Made by a program: the position numbers and the translations under genes
Part shown: in pieces, positions 30,802-38,941 of the stretch
How the letters are laid out: each line of letters opens with the position of its first letter
Position numbering within the stretch: position 1 is the first letter of the stretch
Notes under the pieces: generated by a model
Database searches by the model: none
The model's input: only the letters and a program-made list of their open reading frames with translations
Told to the model about the DNA's origin: nothing
DNA from: Trichomonas vaginalis G3
Lineage: Eukaryota > Parabasalia > Trichomonadida > Trichomonadidae
Assembly (NCBI RefSeq): GCF_026262505.1
Contig: NC_067203.1
Location: 26,951,411-27,015,410 of the forward strand
DNA length: 64,000 nt
Direction of reading: 5' to 3'

Positions 30802-32037
30802 ATGTACAGAATAGATGTTTCAGATTTTTATGACTTCCAAGCATTCAGAAATATGTGTCCATTTAGAGACTATAACAAAGCAGTCGAGAATTTGAAACGT
30901 TTAGTCATTTATGTCGACTCTGCCCCAGAATGTTATGTTATGAAAGAATGGGATGTAGTCTTTAACAAACCTAAAGCGACAATAGTTTCAGAACAAGAAT
31001 GTAAACAGAAACTTAAGAAAATAAAAGTTGTACAAGTTGGAATGAAGATGTTAGATGCTTGGGATATCTTATTGTCAAAGTTAGAAGATTTTTCAGTTCG
31101 AGGTATAAAGTTCTATACACCTTCTCCAAACTTCTATTCTATCTTCACTGGATATAAATACGAACAAGTAGAATGGAAAGAAAATATTATAGAAGCTTGG
31201 TTAGACCATGTCAAAGAAATTATATGCAATGGAAACGAAAAGGTTTATGAGTATATCTTATGTTGGTTTGCAAACATCTTACAACATCCAAGTGCTAAAA
31301 ATGAAACTGCTCTCATTATAATTGGAAAACAAGGAACAGGTAAGAACACATTCTTTACAGATATCTTGTGCAAACTGTTAGAAGGTTATTCGAACCCGAA
31401 TATGACAAACTTAGAAAACATCTGTGGCAAGTTTAACTCCTCAATAGAGAATATGAAACTTATAGTTTGCAATGAACTTCAAAGTATAGATACAACAAAA
31501 GTTTTGAACTCAGATGCTTTGAAGAGTCTTATAACAGACAAAGTTGGAGTTGTTGAAAGAAAGTATAAAGACCAAAGAGTTTGTGAGAATGTTGCAAACT
31601 TCATTATGGTTTCAAACAATGCTGTTCCGATGAAGTTAGAAAGTTCTGACAGAAGATATGTAGTTGTCAGAACGTCAGATTCTCATATGCAAGATACAGA
31701 ATATTTTGACGACTTAGCAGAAACTTTGACATCTGACTTTTACAACCACTTGTTCTCATATTTCATGACATTAGATATTTCTAAGTTCAATCCAAGACAA
31801 ATTCCACATACCGAAGAAAGACAAACATTGTTAGAAGCAAACAAGAGTGTATATGAACTGTTTATAGATGAGACTAACTTTGAGTGTTTAGATGAAAGGT
31901 CATTGTACGATGAATATAAACAATATTGTCAAGAATATGGTTATATGGCAGCGTCTAAACGAACATTCTTGGCAAATGTCAAAAATCTTTTAGATGTTCA
32001 GAACGGCGTATATACAAAGAAAATTTTTTCTGAGTAA
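30802..32037 (+). CDS. Superfamily 3 helicase (D5/NrS-1-like)
   Basis: An open frame of 411 codons with the SF3 motifs in order: Walker A GKQGTGKN at residues 175-182, Walker B KLIVCNEL at 219-226 and motif C NFIMVSNN at 266-273, followed by an arginine-finger-like DRR at 283-285. SF3 enzymes are hexameric replicative helicases of viruses and some mobile elements; those with the GxxGTGKN form belong with poxvirus D5-like and NrS-1-type proteins. The N-terminal 150 residues are not a recognisable primase, so this is helicase only. Helicase with protein-primed PolB suggests self-replication. An AT-rich tract with T7 and T8 runs separates it from the preceding gene. The frame looks whole. Confidence 0.85.
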   Translation: MYRIDVSDFYDFQAFRNMCPFRDYNKAVENLKRLVIYVDSAPECYVMKEWDVVFNKPKATIVSEQECKQKLKKIKVVQVGMKMLDAWDILLSKLEDFSVRGIKFYTPSPNFYSIFTGYKYEQVEWKENIIEAWLDHVKEIICNGNEKVYEYILCWFANILQHPSAKNETALIIIGKQGTGKNTFFTDILCKLLEGYSNPNMTNLENICGKFNSSIENMKLIVCNELQSIDTTKVLNSDALKSLITDKVGVVERKYKDQRVCENVANFIMVSNNAVPMKLESSDRRYVVVRTSDSHMQDTEYFDDLAETLTSDFYNHLFSYFMTLDISKFNPRQIPHTEERQTLLEANKSVYELFIDETNFECLDERSLYDEYKQYCQEYGYMAASKRTFLANVKNLLDVQNGVYTKKIFSE

Positions 32038-32073
32038 ATTTAAAAAAAAATCTTTTTTTATCCGATAGAAAAG

Positions 32074-32493
32074 ATGACGAAATTCATCTCAGTAAATAAG
32101 TACATGACAGAAGTCAAAGATAAGTTAGCTCCATTCGCATATTTGAATGTTTACTTCTACAATTTTGAAAAGTCTACATTTGACAAAATTTGGAACATTG
32201 CACCAGTTAAGTTTGCTGTTGTTAGAAAAAGTGGTGCAACTTTTGAAGACTTAGACATAGAAGGTTTGTTAGCAGTCAAAGAAAATTTTGACAGAAAGTT
32301 CTCAAAACTCGAAGAAGGCAAAGCATACAAACTTGTTATACCTTATGAACCAAAGAAAGCAGACGACTATGAATATTATGAGTCTAAGATAGTTGAAGTT
32401 CAAGGTAAATTGGGTAAAAAGATTTTAGAGTCTAAGCCAGTGTTTGCTCCTAAAGAGGAAGAGAACATTGACATTGACCCAGAAATGTTCTAA
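32074..32493 (+). CDS. Unknown Polinton protein, 139 residues
   Basis: An open frame from ATG 32074 (MTKFISVNKYMTEVKDKL), 36 bp after the helicase stop and on the same strand. It is alpha/beta in look with many aromatic residues (FAYLNVYFYNFEKSTF) and an acidic C-terminus (EEENIDIDPEMF). A basic core with an acidic tail next to a helicase resembles single-stranded-DNA-binding proteins, but no diagnostic motif is seen, so that is a guess. Confidence 0.6.
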   Translation: MTKFISVNKYMTEVKDKLAPFAYLNVYFYNFEKSTFDKIWNIAPVKFAVVRKSGATFEDLDIEGLLAVKENFDRKFSKLEEGKAYKLVIPYEPKKADDYEYYESKIVEVQGKLGKKILESKPVFAPKEEENIDIDPEMF

Positions 32494-32509
32494 AAATAAA
32501 ATTTTATTT

Positions 32510-32974
32510 TTACATGTCATATCTCACCTTCTCTGGAACTGGCTCTGGTTCTTTCTTCTCTTCTTCTACTTTCTTTTCTTTCTTTTCTTTCTTTTCTCTC
32601 TTCTTCTTCTTCTCTGGTGGAGTTATGTCAAATTTGGCGCAACTATATTTATGTAAAAGTTCTTTGTCCTTTAATAGCTCATCTATTCTGTTTTCTATTT
32701 CATCTTCAAGAACAGCGCATGTGTCTTCTTTGCATTCTAAGAACTTTTGTTGGACTTCATCTTTCCAATCGGTGTCATCTCTGTCAACAAGTCTGTCATT
32801 GACAAATTTTAAGACTGCTCTGCTTAATGTTTTATGGTTCTTGTCATATTCCCAGAAACAGAACTTTAGAACAAATTCACCTTTCTTGTTTACACTATGT
32901 AAGATTTTATGGTCGACAGATGTTTTGCTGTCGAAAAGTTTGTCTCGAATATAGATAGCGAAATCGCTAGACAT
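32510..32974 (-). CDS. Unknown Lys/Glu-tailed Polinton protein, 154 residues
   Basis: An open frame on the minus strand from ATG 32974 (MSSDFAIYIRDKLFDSK). It converges with the gene at 32074-32493 (16 bp between stops) and is divergent from the ATPase gene. The first 110 residues look globular and helical with three Cys; the last 40 are a highly charged KKKKREKKEKKEKK tail with PEPVPE. No family recognised. An open frame on the other strand here is only the complement of the charged tail. Confidence 0.6.
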   Translation of the reverse strand: MSSDFAIYIRDKLFDSKTSVDHKILHSVNKKGEFVLKFCFWEYDKNHKTLSRAVLKFVNDRLVDRDDTDWKDEVQQKFLECKEDTCAVLEDEIENRIDELLKDKELLHKYSCAKFDITPPEKKKKREKKEKKEKKVEEEKKEPEPVPEKVRYDM

Positions 32975-33010
32975 TTTCTAAAAGATAAAAATTTTAATTT
33001 TTCTAAAAAT

Positions 33011-33886
33011 ATGTTAGAAAAAAAGTTTGCTGACATTGACAAGAAATTTGAGAATGTTTTAAACAAGAACAAGAGGAAGTTAGAAAATGCTCAGATAAAG
33101 CCTATACATGACAAGTTCTTATTTGCTCAGAATGGTATAACAGGTCTAATTGCACCACCTGGGTCTGGTAAGACTTTCACTTATCTTAAAATGGCTGCAC
33201 AACAACAAGAACTAGATGAGAAGAACCCATTCTATGAGTTAGTTGTTATTTGTAGTACTTCTGGTCAATTTGACCAAACCGTCAATTCGTTCAAAGATAT
33301 TATAAAGAAGTCTAAGTTAGTATGTATAAAGGATACTGAGTTGTTAGATTGGATAAAGAAGTACCAAAGAAGAGTTTTGAAGTATAATGCTATAAATGAG
33401 TATATAAATTCGAAGTTTAAAGACCCTAATGAGGAAATGCAGAGAATATTAGAGAAGAAACACTTCAGAAACAAACAGAAAGAGATAGAATACATTTCGA
33501 AGAAATTGCAATCTTACGATTGGAAGACATACCCTCATAGATGTCTTCTTATTTTAGATGACTTTGCTTCTCATCCTTTGTTAAAGAACAGAGAACAAGA
33601 CATGTGTCGAATTCTTAAGAAGCTCAGACACTTTAACATCTCAGTCGTAATATGTGTACAGACAGCAAAGAGTTTAAGTAAGGATGTTAAAAGAATACTT
33701 ACTGACATTATACTTTTCCCCGGATTGTCCGAAGACGATTTCATGGAACTTATGAAAGAGTCCATGGCAGGTAAGTTTGACAGACATGAACTATGGGAGA
33801 AGTACAAAGTCATACAAGACCCTCATACTTCTTTCAGAATTCATATCTACGCGAACAAAGTTCAAATTGTAAAAAGTCAAGCTTGA
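33011..33886 (+). CDS. FtsK/HerA-type genome packaging ATPase (A32-like)
   Basis: An open frame of 291 codons from ATG 33011 (MLEKKFADIDKKF). Walker A is APPGSGKT at residues 48-55 and Walker B is LLILDDFA at 179-186, the arrangement of A32-like packaging ATPases of Polintons, adenovirus-related elements and large DNA viruses; a Gln-containing sensor region VVICVQTAK follows near 250. These enzymes drive DNA into the capsid. The upstream in-frame extension overlaps the divergent gene and lacks an ATG. The frame looks whole. The last bases of the gene are repeated at 34346-34370, see the separate repeat entry. Confidence 0.88.
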   Translation: MLEKKFADIDKKFENVLNKNKRKLENAQIKPIHDKFLFAQNGITGLIAPPGSGKTFTYLKMAAQQQELDEKNPFYELVVICSTSGQFDQTVNSFKDIIKKSKLVCIKDTELLDWIKKYQRRVLKYNAINEYINSKFKDPNEEMQRILEKKHFRNKQKEIEYISKKLQSYDWKTYPHRCLLILDDFASHPLLKNREQDMCRILKKLRHFNISVVICVQTAKSLSKDVKRILTDIILFPGLSEDDFMELMKESMAGKFDRHELWEKYKVIQDPHTSFRIHIYANKVQIVKSQA

Positions 33887-34372
33887 AAAATAAAGAGTTT
33901 AGTCTTAGTAAGTCTGTTGTGGTGCTGGGGCTGTCGGTTCTTCTGGCTTTGGAATGGACTCGGTTGGTGGTACGTCGGACATCCGTTTGTGTCCTGTCGG
34001 AAGGAAGAACTTTTCCTGTTGTCGGGAAATTTTTTTCCAGTAGGAAGGAAAAATTTTTTCTGTTGTCGGGAAATTTTTTTCCTGTCTGAAGGAAAAATTT
34101 TTTCTGTCGTTCGACCAAAAAGTTCTCAATTTTCGAAAATTTGAATGGTTTACGGACGAACAACAGGAAATTTTTTTCCAGTTGTCAGGAAATTTTTTTC
34201 CAGTTGTCAGGAAATTTTTTTCCAGTTGTCGGGAAAATATTTTTCTGTCGGAAGGAAAAACTTTTTCTGTCGGATGGAAGGACTTGGAATGCCAGAAGGA
34301 TTTGACAAGGCAATTTACTTTATAGAGCTACCTGAGCCATCTGAAGTCAAGCTTGAAAAATAAAGAGTTCAT
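33887..34372. repeat. Small palindromic repeat array after the ATPase gene
   Basis: Non-coding. From about 34005 to 34275 a short unit with the core GGAAATTTTTTTCC and spacers such as AGTTGTC or TGTCGG recurs about nine times; three units at 34165-34230 are nearly identical. Each core is itself a palindrome. The sequence GTCAAGCTTGAAAAATAAAG, which ends the ATPase gene near 33880, occurs again at 34348-34367, so the array sits inside a small duplication. CGTCGGACATCCGTTTGTG at 33973-33991 is shared with the array at 37504-37583. Confidence 0.75.
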
Positions 34373-35200
34373 TTACTCTGCTTGTTTGAAGTTGTCAAAA
34401 TACTCTGTTATTTTTTCTTTCAGTAGCGGTAAGTCTTCTTTGAAGGTAAGAATTGTACAACCTTTAATATCATAGTGTGTTTGAGGTAACGTATCTTGAA
34501 CTATTTGTTTCACATCTTCATTTGGTGTCATTGAAATCGGTAAGTTTTCGCGATAGAACCAATTTCTGTCAGATTTGTAAATCTTAGCAAGGTCGTAAAA
34601 GCTTTTGTTGTTTCTTCTGACTAAATGCAACATAACCATATCTCTGTCTTCTTCATTTTCCATCTCTTCAGTATAAATCATATACTTATAGTTCTTTTCC
34701 TTTCCTTTTGGTACCGAACGTGGTATTCTTTTCTGAATGCTTTTATCTTTTGCTTCAATGACTTCATCTTTTGCATGAAGTTTCTTTTCCATCTCTTCAC
34801 GTTCTTGTCTATGAATTTCATCTAACATCATGAAAATATAACAAGCGTAACGAGGTGAAGCCCACATTGCTACGGCATTTACTAAAAGTCTATGTACATA
34901 ATATCCTCTCAAACCAGGAGCCAAATTTTTACGATTTTCGTACGGAATCTCTACCCTCGGTTTTTCGAGGGTAGCAAACATATGAGGAAATTCTTCTAAA
35001 AGTTCTTTTGTCTGTTGGTTTTCAAACCAATGATATGCTTGCTTTGTAGAACGAAGAGCGTTCATTATACTTTGCATCTGGTACATGTCGTCTTTGACTG
35101 AACGAATGAGACGTAACTGTTTGTTATATTGTATGTATTCGTATTCTTCATTTATGGCTTCATGGACGATAGCAGTTGTTGTGTTCTCGGTTGTTGACAT
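34373..35200 (-). CDS. KilA-N-type protein with DUF3627-like C-terminus
   Basis: An open frame of 275 codons from ATG 35200 (MSTTENTTTAIVHEA). Residues about 70-145 include the KilA-N signature RGYYVHRLLVNAVAMWAS followed by PRYACYIFMMLDEI; a short helix with a basic linker follows, then a C-terminal domain with YKYMIYTEEMENEEDRD, as in DUF3627 found after KilA-N in large DNA viruses. KilA-N domains bind DNA. The N-terminal part of the domain is diverged. The coding sequence contains a 9-bp hairpin at 34951-34974, at the same place in the domain as the hairpin of the second KilA-N gene. The frame looks whole. Confidence 0.75.
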   Translation of the reverse strand: MSTTENTTTAIVHEAINEEYEYIQYNKQLRLIRSVKDDMYQMQSIMNALRSTKQAYHWFENQQTKELLEEFPHMFATLEKPRVEIPYENRKNLAPGLRGYYVHRLLVNAVAMWASPRYACYIFMMLDEIHRQEREEMEKKLHAKDEVIEAKDKSIQKRIPRSVPKGKEKNYKYMIYTEEMENEEDRDMVMLHLVRRNNKSFYDLAKIYKSDRNWFYRENLPISMTPNEDVKQIVQDTLPQTHYDIKGCTILTFKEDLPLLKEKITEYFDNFKQAE

Positions 35201-35503
35201 ATCTGTCTTTATATTCCGGATAAAAAAATAAAAAAAATAAAAATAACTTTATTTTTGGAATTTTGTGAAAACTCAACGGTTTGACACATGCCATATGCCA
35301 TTTTACTCAGAATTTCATACGGAATTCAGCAAAAATAATGTTTATGTTAGAATGTTAGATCTAACATGTTTTCTAACATGTTTTCTAACATGGTCTAAAA
35401 CTCTCGAAAATCATGAAATTTCATACGGAATTCAGTAAAAATAATGTTTATGTTAGAATGTTAGATCTAACATGTTTTCTAACATGTTTTCTAACATAAC
35501 TAT
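35201..35503. promoter_or_regulatory. Intergenic palindrome pair upstream of the first KilA-N gene
   Basis: Two copies of the element-specific palindrome lie at 35344-35391 and 35450-35497. Each has the outer arms ATGTTAGAA/TTCTAACAT and an inner ATGTTAGATCTAACAT palindrome, preceded by TAATGTTTATG. Between them a stretch with TCATACGGAATTCAG is repeated. The position between genes suggests a regulatory or replication role; that is inference. Confidence 0.6.
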
Positions 35504-36445
35504 TTACAAGCGTTTTACATGGTATATGTTGCGATGGTTCATGACTCTAAACAATTTTGTAGCTTCTATTTCTTCTGTCAGTACATCGAATGTTTTAACG
35601 ATACCGAAAGTTTCTTTATACTTCTTCTTGACATCAGATAGAAGGAAATCGTCAGCAGTTGGATAGTTTTTGTTCAGAAATGCTAACATGTCCATTTTAT
35701 CTTCTGCTGGTTTTTCTGCTTCTTTCTTTAAATCTGCATAGTCGTTTCGCATACGTTCTATCTCTTTGACGGAGTAGTTATATTTCCTCATTGCTGCTTT
35801 ACATTTTGAACATTGCGGGTTCATTTTTGCGTTATATTCTGAAACCTTACCTGCTAAAACAACTAAGGCGTCAATGGTTTTCTTCATCTCGAACATAGCG
35901 GGTCTTATTTGTTCGTTCCATACCTTACCCCTACTATCTTTATCTCTTATTTCCCAAACACATTTTGCAACTAATGAAACAAAGTTGTCGTAGGTCTTAA
36001 ATTCTTCGGATTTGTAAAGGTCAGAGATGTTCTTATATACCATGTCGCAATCTTTGTCCATAACCTTATGGTTGCAATGAAAACCAAGGAATTCATAATT
36101 TACCTTTCGTATGAACTTCTTTATTTCTACTGAGTCAGTTGCTTTGACTTCTATTTCATCGAATTCTGGAATAGTAAGCTTTTGTTGTTGGATTTCAGGA
36201 AGTTTAGGCAAATGGTCAATAATGTCCTGCATTTCATAAAGATACTGTTCATTTGTTTCATCTTTCGCACTACAGTCTAAATTACTTGTTAAAAGTTCTT
36301 GCTTTATCTTCTGGATTTTTGTTTCGAAAGTATATGAAGAAGGAATGAAGTTTTTCATCTCTACTAACATAGATGTTGGATTCATAACTAGCGAGTTTGG
36401 TGCTGTTGTTGTTTGAATTGTTGTTGTGCCGATTGTTGAAATCAT
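35504..36445 (-). CDS. Unknown Polinton protein, 313 residues, with a CxxC motif
   Basis: An open frame from ATG 36445 (MISTIGTTTIQTTTAPN). The N-terminal 25 residues are Thr-rich and disordered; the rest is mostly helical and charged, with a possible zinc knuckle NPQCSKCKAAM near residue 210 and a conserved-looking region FHCNHKVMDKDC near 125 that adds further Cys/His. The end is basic (RVMNHRNIYHVKRL). It lies between the two KilA-N genes, on the same strand, with palindrome clusters on both sides. No family recognised. The frame looks whole. Confidence 0.6.
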   Translation of the reverse strand: MISTIGTTTIQTTTAPNSLVMNPTSMLVEMKNFIPSSYTFETKIQKIKQELLTSNLDCSAKDETNEQYLYEMQDIIDHLPKLPEIQQQKLTIPEFDEIEVKATDSVEIKKFIRKVNYEFLGFHCNHKVMDKDCDMVYKNISDLYKSEEFKTYDNFVSLVAKCVWEIRDKDSRGKVWNEQIRPAMFEMKKTIDALVVLAGKVSEYNAKMNPQCSKCKAAMRKYNYSVKEIERMRNDYADLKKEAEKPAEDKMDMLAFLNKNYPTADDFLLSDVKKKYKETFGIVKTFDVLTEEIEATKLFRVMNHRNIYHVKRL

Positions 36446-36800
36446 ATCTTTTATACAAAATAAAAAAAATAAAAAAAAATAAAACTAATTTTATTTTTTA
36501 TTTTTGGTGTAAATTTCATGATTTTCGAGAGTTTTAGACCATGTTAGAAAACATGTTAGAAAACATGTTAGATCTAACATTCTAACATAAACTTTATTTT
36601 TGCTGTAAATTTCATGATTTTCGAGAGTTTTAGACCATGTTAGAAAACATGTTAGATCTAACATTCTAACATAAACTTTATTTTTGCTGTAAATTTCATG
36701 ATTTTCGAGAGTTTTCTACGATGTTAGAAAACATGTTAGAAAACATGTTAGATCTAACATTCTAACATAAACATTATTTTTGTCGAAAAAAATGGTTCAT
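36446..36800. promoter_or_regulatory. Intergenic cluster of three palindromes
   Basis: Three copies of the TTAGATCTAA palindrome family lie at 36541-36588, 36637-36672 (a shorter form) and 36721-36768, in the opposite orientation to those at 35344-35497. Each is preceded by AAATTTCATGATTTTCGAGAG, shortened here to its constant part TCATGATTTTCGAGAG, and followed by ATAAAC(T/A)TTATTTTTG. The three units are spaced about 90 bp apart. Confidence 0.65.
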
Positions 36801-37463
36801 TTACTCACAATATTTTTGTACAAAACGACCCCAAACTTTTAACTTCTTTTCTGCAGCTTCTAATGAAATTTTAGCGAGTTCATATTCTCTAAATTCTCTC
36901 TTTAAATCTTCTTGTTCCCATTGGTCTAGTTCGTATGGAGAATCTCTATAACCAGAACATATCTCACGTTCATGTTCTATTTGTTTTTCATGCATTTTTC
37001 TAACTTCTTCTTCGAACAAAGGTTTTGCATTCTCTACTGTATCTTCAAGTTCTTCTTCATCTAATTTCTCATGAACTTTCTTGTCTATGGAGTCCAGAAT
37101 TTTTCCAACTGCTATACAATATTTTGGAGAAGCCCACATTGCTATATAGTTTACGAGTCTTGGGTCTACATACGTTCCTCTAACCTGTTTGATTTCATCA
37201 GGAATTCCTGCATGAACTTTGTATAAAAAGCAACCCGCTGTTTTCCGCGGGTTGGTATATTCTTCACAAAATGCCGTATAATACTCTTCCCAGGACTTAT
37301 TTTCCAACAACTTTCTAAAGTCTTTCCCAAACTGCTGACACATATTTGTTACATTTATATAACCATCCTTGTCTCTACGTAAGACTTCAATACCGTTGTA
37401 AGTGCCTTTTGTGAATGTTTCGCCATTAGATTTGTTCGTGAACGTTTTTGCTTCGACTGTCAT
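36801..37463 (-). CDS. KilA-N domain protein, 220 residues
   Basis: An open frame from ATG 37463 (MTVEAKTFTNKSNG). Residues about 20-135 form a typical KilA-N domain: RRDKDGYINVTNMCQQFGK, then GTYVDPRLVNYIAMWASPKY and IGKIL-like VGKILDSID. A helical, Glu-rich C-terminal region of about 80 residues follows. KilA-N proteins bind DNA and are common, often multiplied, in large DNA viruses and related elements. The coding sequence holds a hairpin at 37231-37254 (8-bp stem), at the place equivalent to that in the other KilA-N gene. Short copies of this piece are found at 37600-37660 and 37840-37900. The frame looks whole. Confidence 0.85.
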   Translation of the reverse strand: MTVEAKTFTNKSNGETFTKGTYNGIEVLRRDKDGYINVTNMCQQFGKDFRKLLENKSWEEYYTAFCEEYTNPRKTAGCFLYKVHAGIPDEIKQVRGTYVDPRLVNYIAMWASPKYCIAVGKILDSIDKKVHEKLDEEELEDTVENAKPLFEEEVRKMHEKQIEHEREICSGYRDSPYELDQWEQEDLKREFREYELAKISLEAAEKKLKVWGRFVQKYCE

Positions 37464-38035
37464 TTTTTCAGTACGTACAATAAAAATAAAAAATATTTTT
37501 GAGTGGCTTAACCGTCGGACATCCGTTTGTGGCTTAACCGTCGGACATCCGTTTGTGGCTTAACCGTCGGACATCCGTTTGTGGTTCGACCTCAAAACAA
37601 GCATTTTGTGAAGAATATACCAACCGCCGGAATTCCGGCGGTTGCTTTTTTTATACAAAATTCAAGAGTTTTGCGTGTTTTCTACGATGTTGTCAAAATG
37701 TCGTGTTGTCACACTTTTTAAAAGAAGTTAAAATGACCTGGTGACCTGGTGACCTGGTTCCACCTAAAATATATTTTTGCCGAATTCAAGAGTTTTGTGT
37801 GTTTTCTACGGTGGGGCCAAAAATGGCTCGACCTCAAAACAAGCATTTTGTGAAGAATATACCAACCGCCGGAATTCCGGCGGTTGCTTTTTCAGCACAA
37901 AATTCAAGAGTTTTGTGTGTTTTCTACGATGTTGTCAAAATGTCGTGTTGTCACACTTTTTAAAAGAAGTTAAAATGACCGAGGCACATAGGCACATAGG
38001 CACACCTAAAAAACCATCTAACCAAAACTCATTTT
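37464..38035. repeat. Repeats and KilA-N hairpin fragments
   Basis: Three 26-bp tandem units with the core AACCGTCGGACATCCGTTTG lie at 37504-37583. Two copies of a segment of about 155 bp follow (about 37584-37738 and 37828-37980). Each starts with about 60 bp homologous to the KilA-N gene (CATTTTGTGAAGAATATACC) around a perfect 24-bp palindrome (37621-37644 and 37863-37886) and continues with TTCAAGAGTTTTG and unique DNA. Short tandem words (TGACCTGG, AGGCACAT) follow each copy. No intact gene. Confidence 0.75.
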
Positions 38036-38897
38036 TCAATACTTTTTCAGCACTTTTCCGTAGTTGTATATGAAAGACAATTCGAGATAAAAGTCATAGT
38101 ATAATGGAATAATATGCTGCACACCGTTTGTTGTGAACCAAACTTGAAAGTCAGAGAAACTGTTACTAGGTGGTTCGTAGAATTTAGAAGCAAAGTCATA
38201 AAAGTCCTTACCGATACAAAGAAAACTGTTGTTGCTTGAACTGAAACTTGCATGACACATAACATTTTGAGGGTCGAACACGTTTCTATAAACTGTCAAA
38301 TCTGTTGGTGGGCGTATAAATTTAAACGGACCGTCAGGTGGTAATGGTTCGTTCTGGTTTAGTAACCGAAGAAATTGTGCCCAAGAACGTTTGTCTACTT
38401 CCCAAAATAAAAACTGTGTATCTCTTGGAGGGTTATTTTCAATCCTTTGAAATGAAACTGTGGAGTTCATCTTGTCATATTCTAGTTTCAGATAGTATGT
38501 TCCATTTAGTAAAGAATCGTATTTTTTCTTGAAATTCCCAGTAGTATTTGTTTATTTGAGTTTGAAAGTCATTTAGAGTCTTCTCAAGGTTTTCGTCTGA
38601 ACGAATTGTAAAGATTCTCATTTCATCAAATTTGTCTATTAGACCATCAGAACCTCTATACTGACCATGAAAATATACTGCAAACATAAAAGCGTTAGTT
38701 CTATTTGAAAACAAAACTCTTCTAAATCCTATTGCCTTTGCATCTGAAGGACTTTGAAGCCAACGAATTGGATAGTCAAACCTGTAAGTACGGGATGAAA
38801 TTTCTTCATCTGATATAGTCCTACCGGCGTTTGTAAAGATATAGTCTAACGGTTTTGTATCTGCTACTTTTGTTCTTTGTTTTTCAACCTGAAACAT
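38036..38897 (-). pseudogene. Unknown Polinton protein, broken (paralogue of the one at 44978-45828)
   Basis: It starts at ATG 38897 (MFQVEKQRTKVADTKPL). It shares PIRWLQSPSDAKAIGFRR, a middle part with a W-x-x-FLR-x-LNQ motif and the C-terminal KFYEPPSNSFSDFQVWF with a second copy on the other strand near 45000-45830. Beta-rich, aromatic composition and a phage-like overall look suggest a structural protein; no family recognised. The copy looks broken. Confidence 0.6.
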
Positions 38898-38941
38898 TTA
38901 ATATATGTAAAAATATATGGTTTTAAAAACGTTTTTACTTC

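Noticed and set aside
33793-34363. Open frames of 66-109 codons over the palindrome array
   Set aside because: They read through the GGAAATTTTTTTCC repeats on both strands and have no independent coding signal.
37527-38073. Short plus-strand open frames over the KilA-N fragments
   Set aside because: They read tandem units and fragments in the wrong strand relative to the KilA-N gene.
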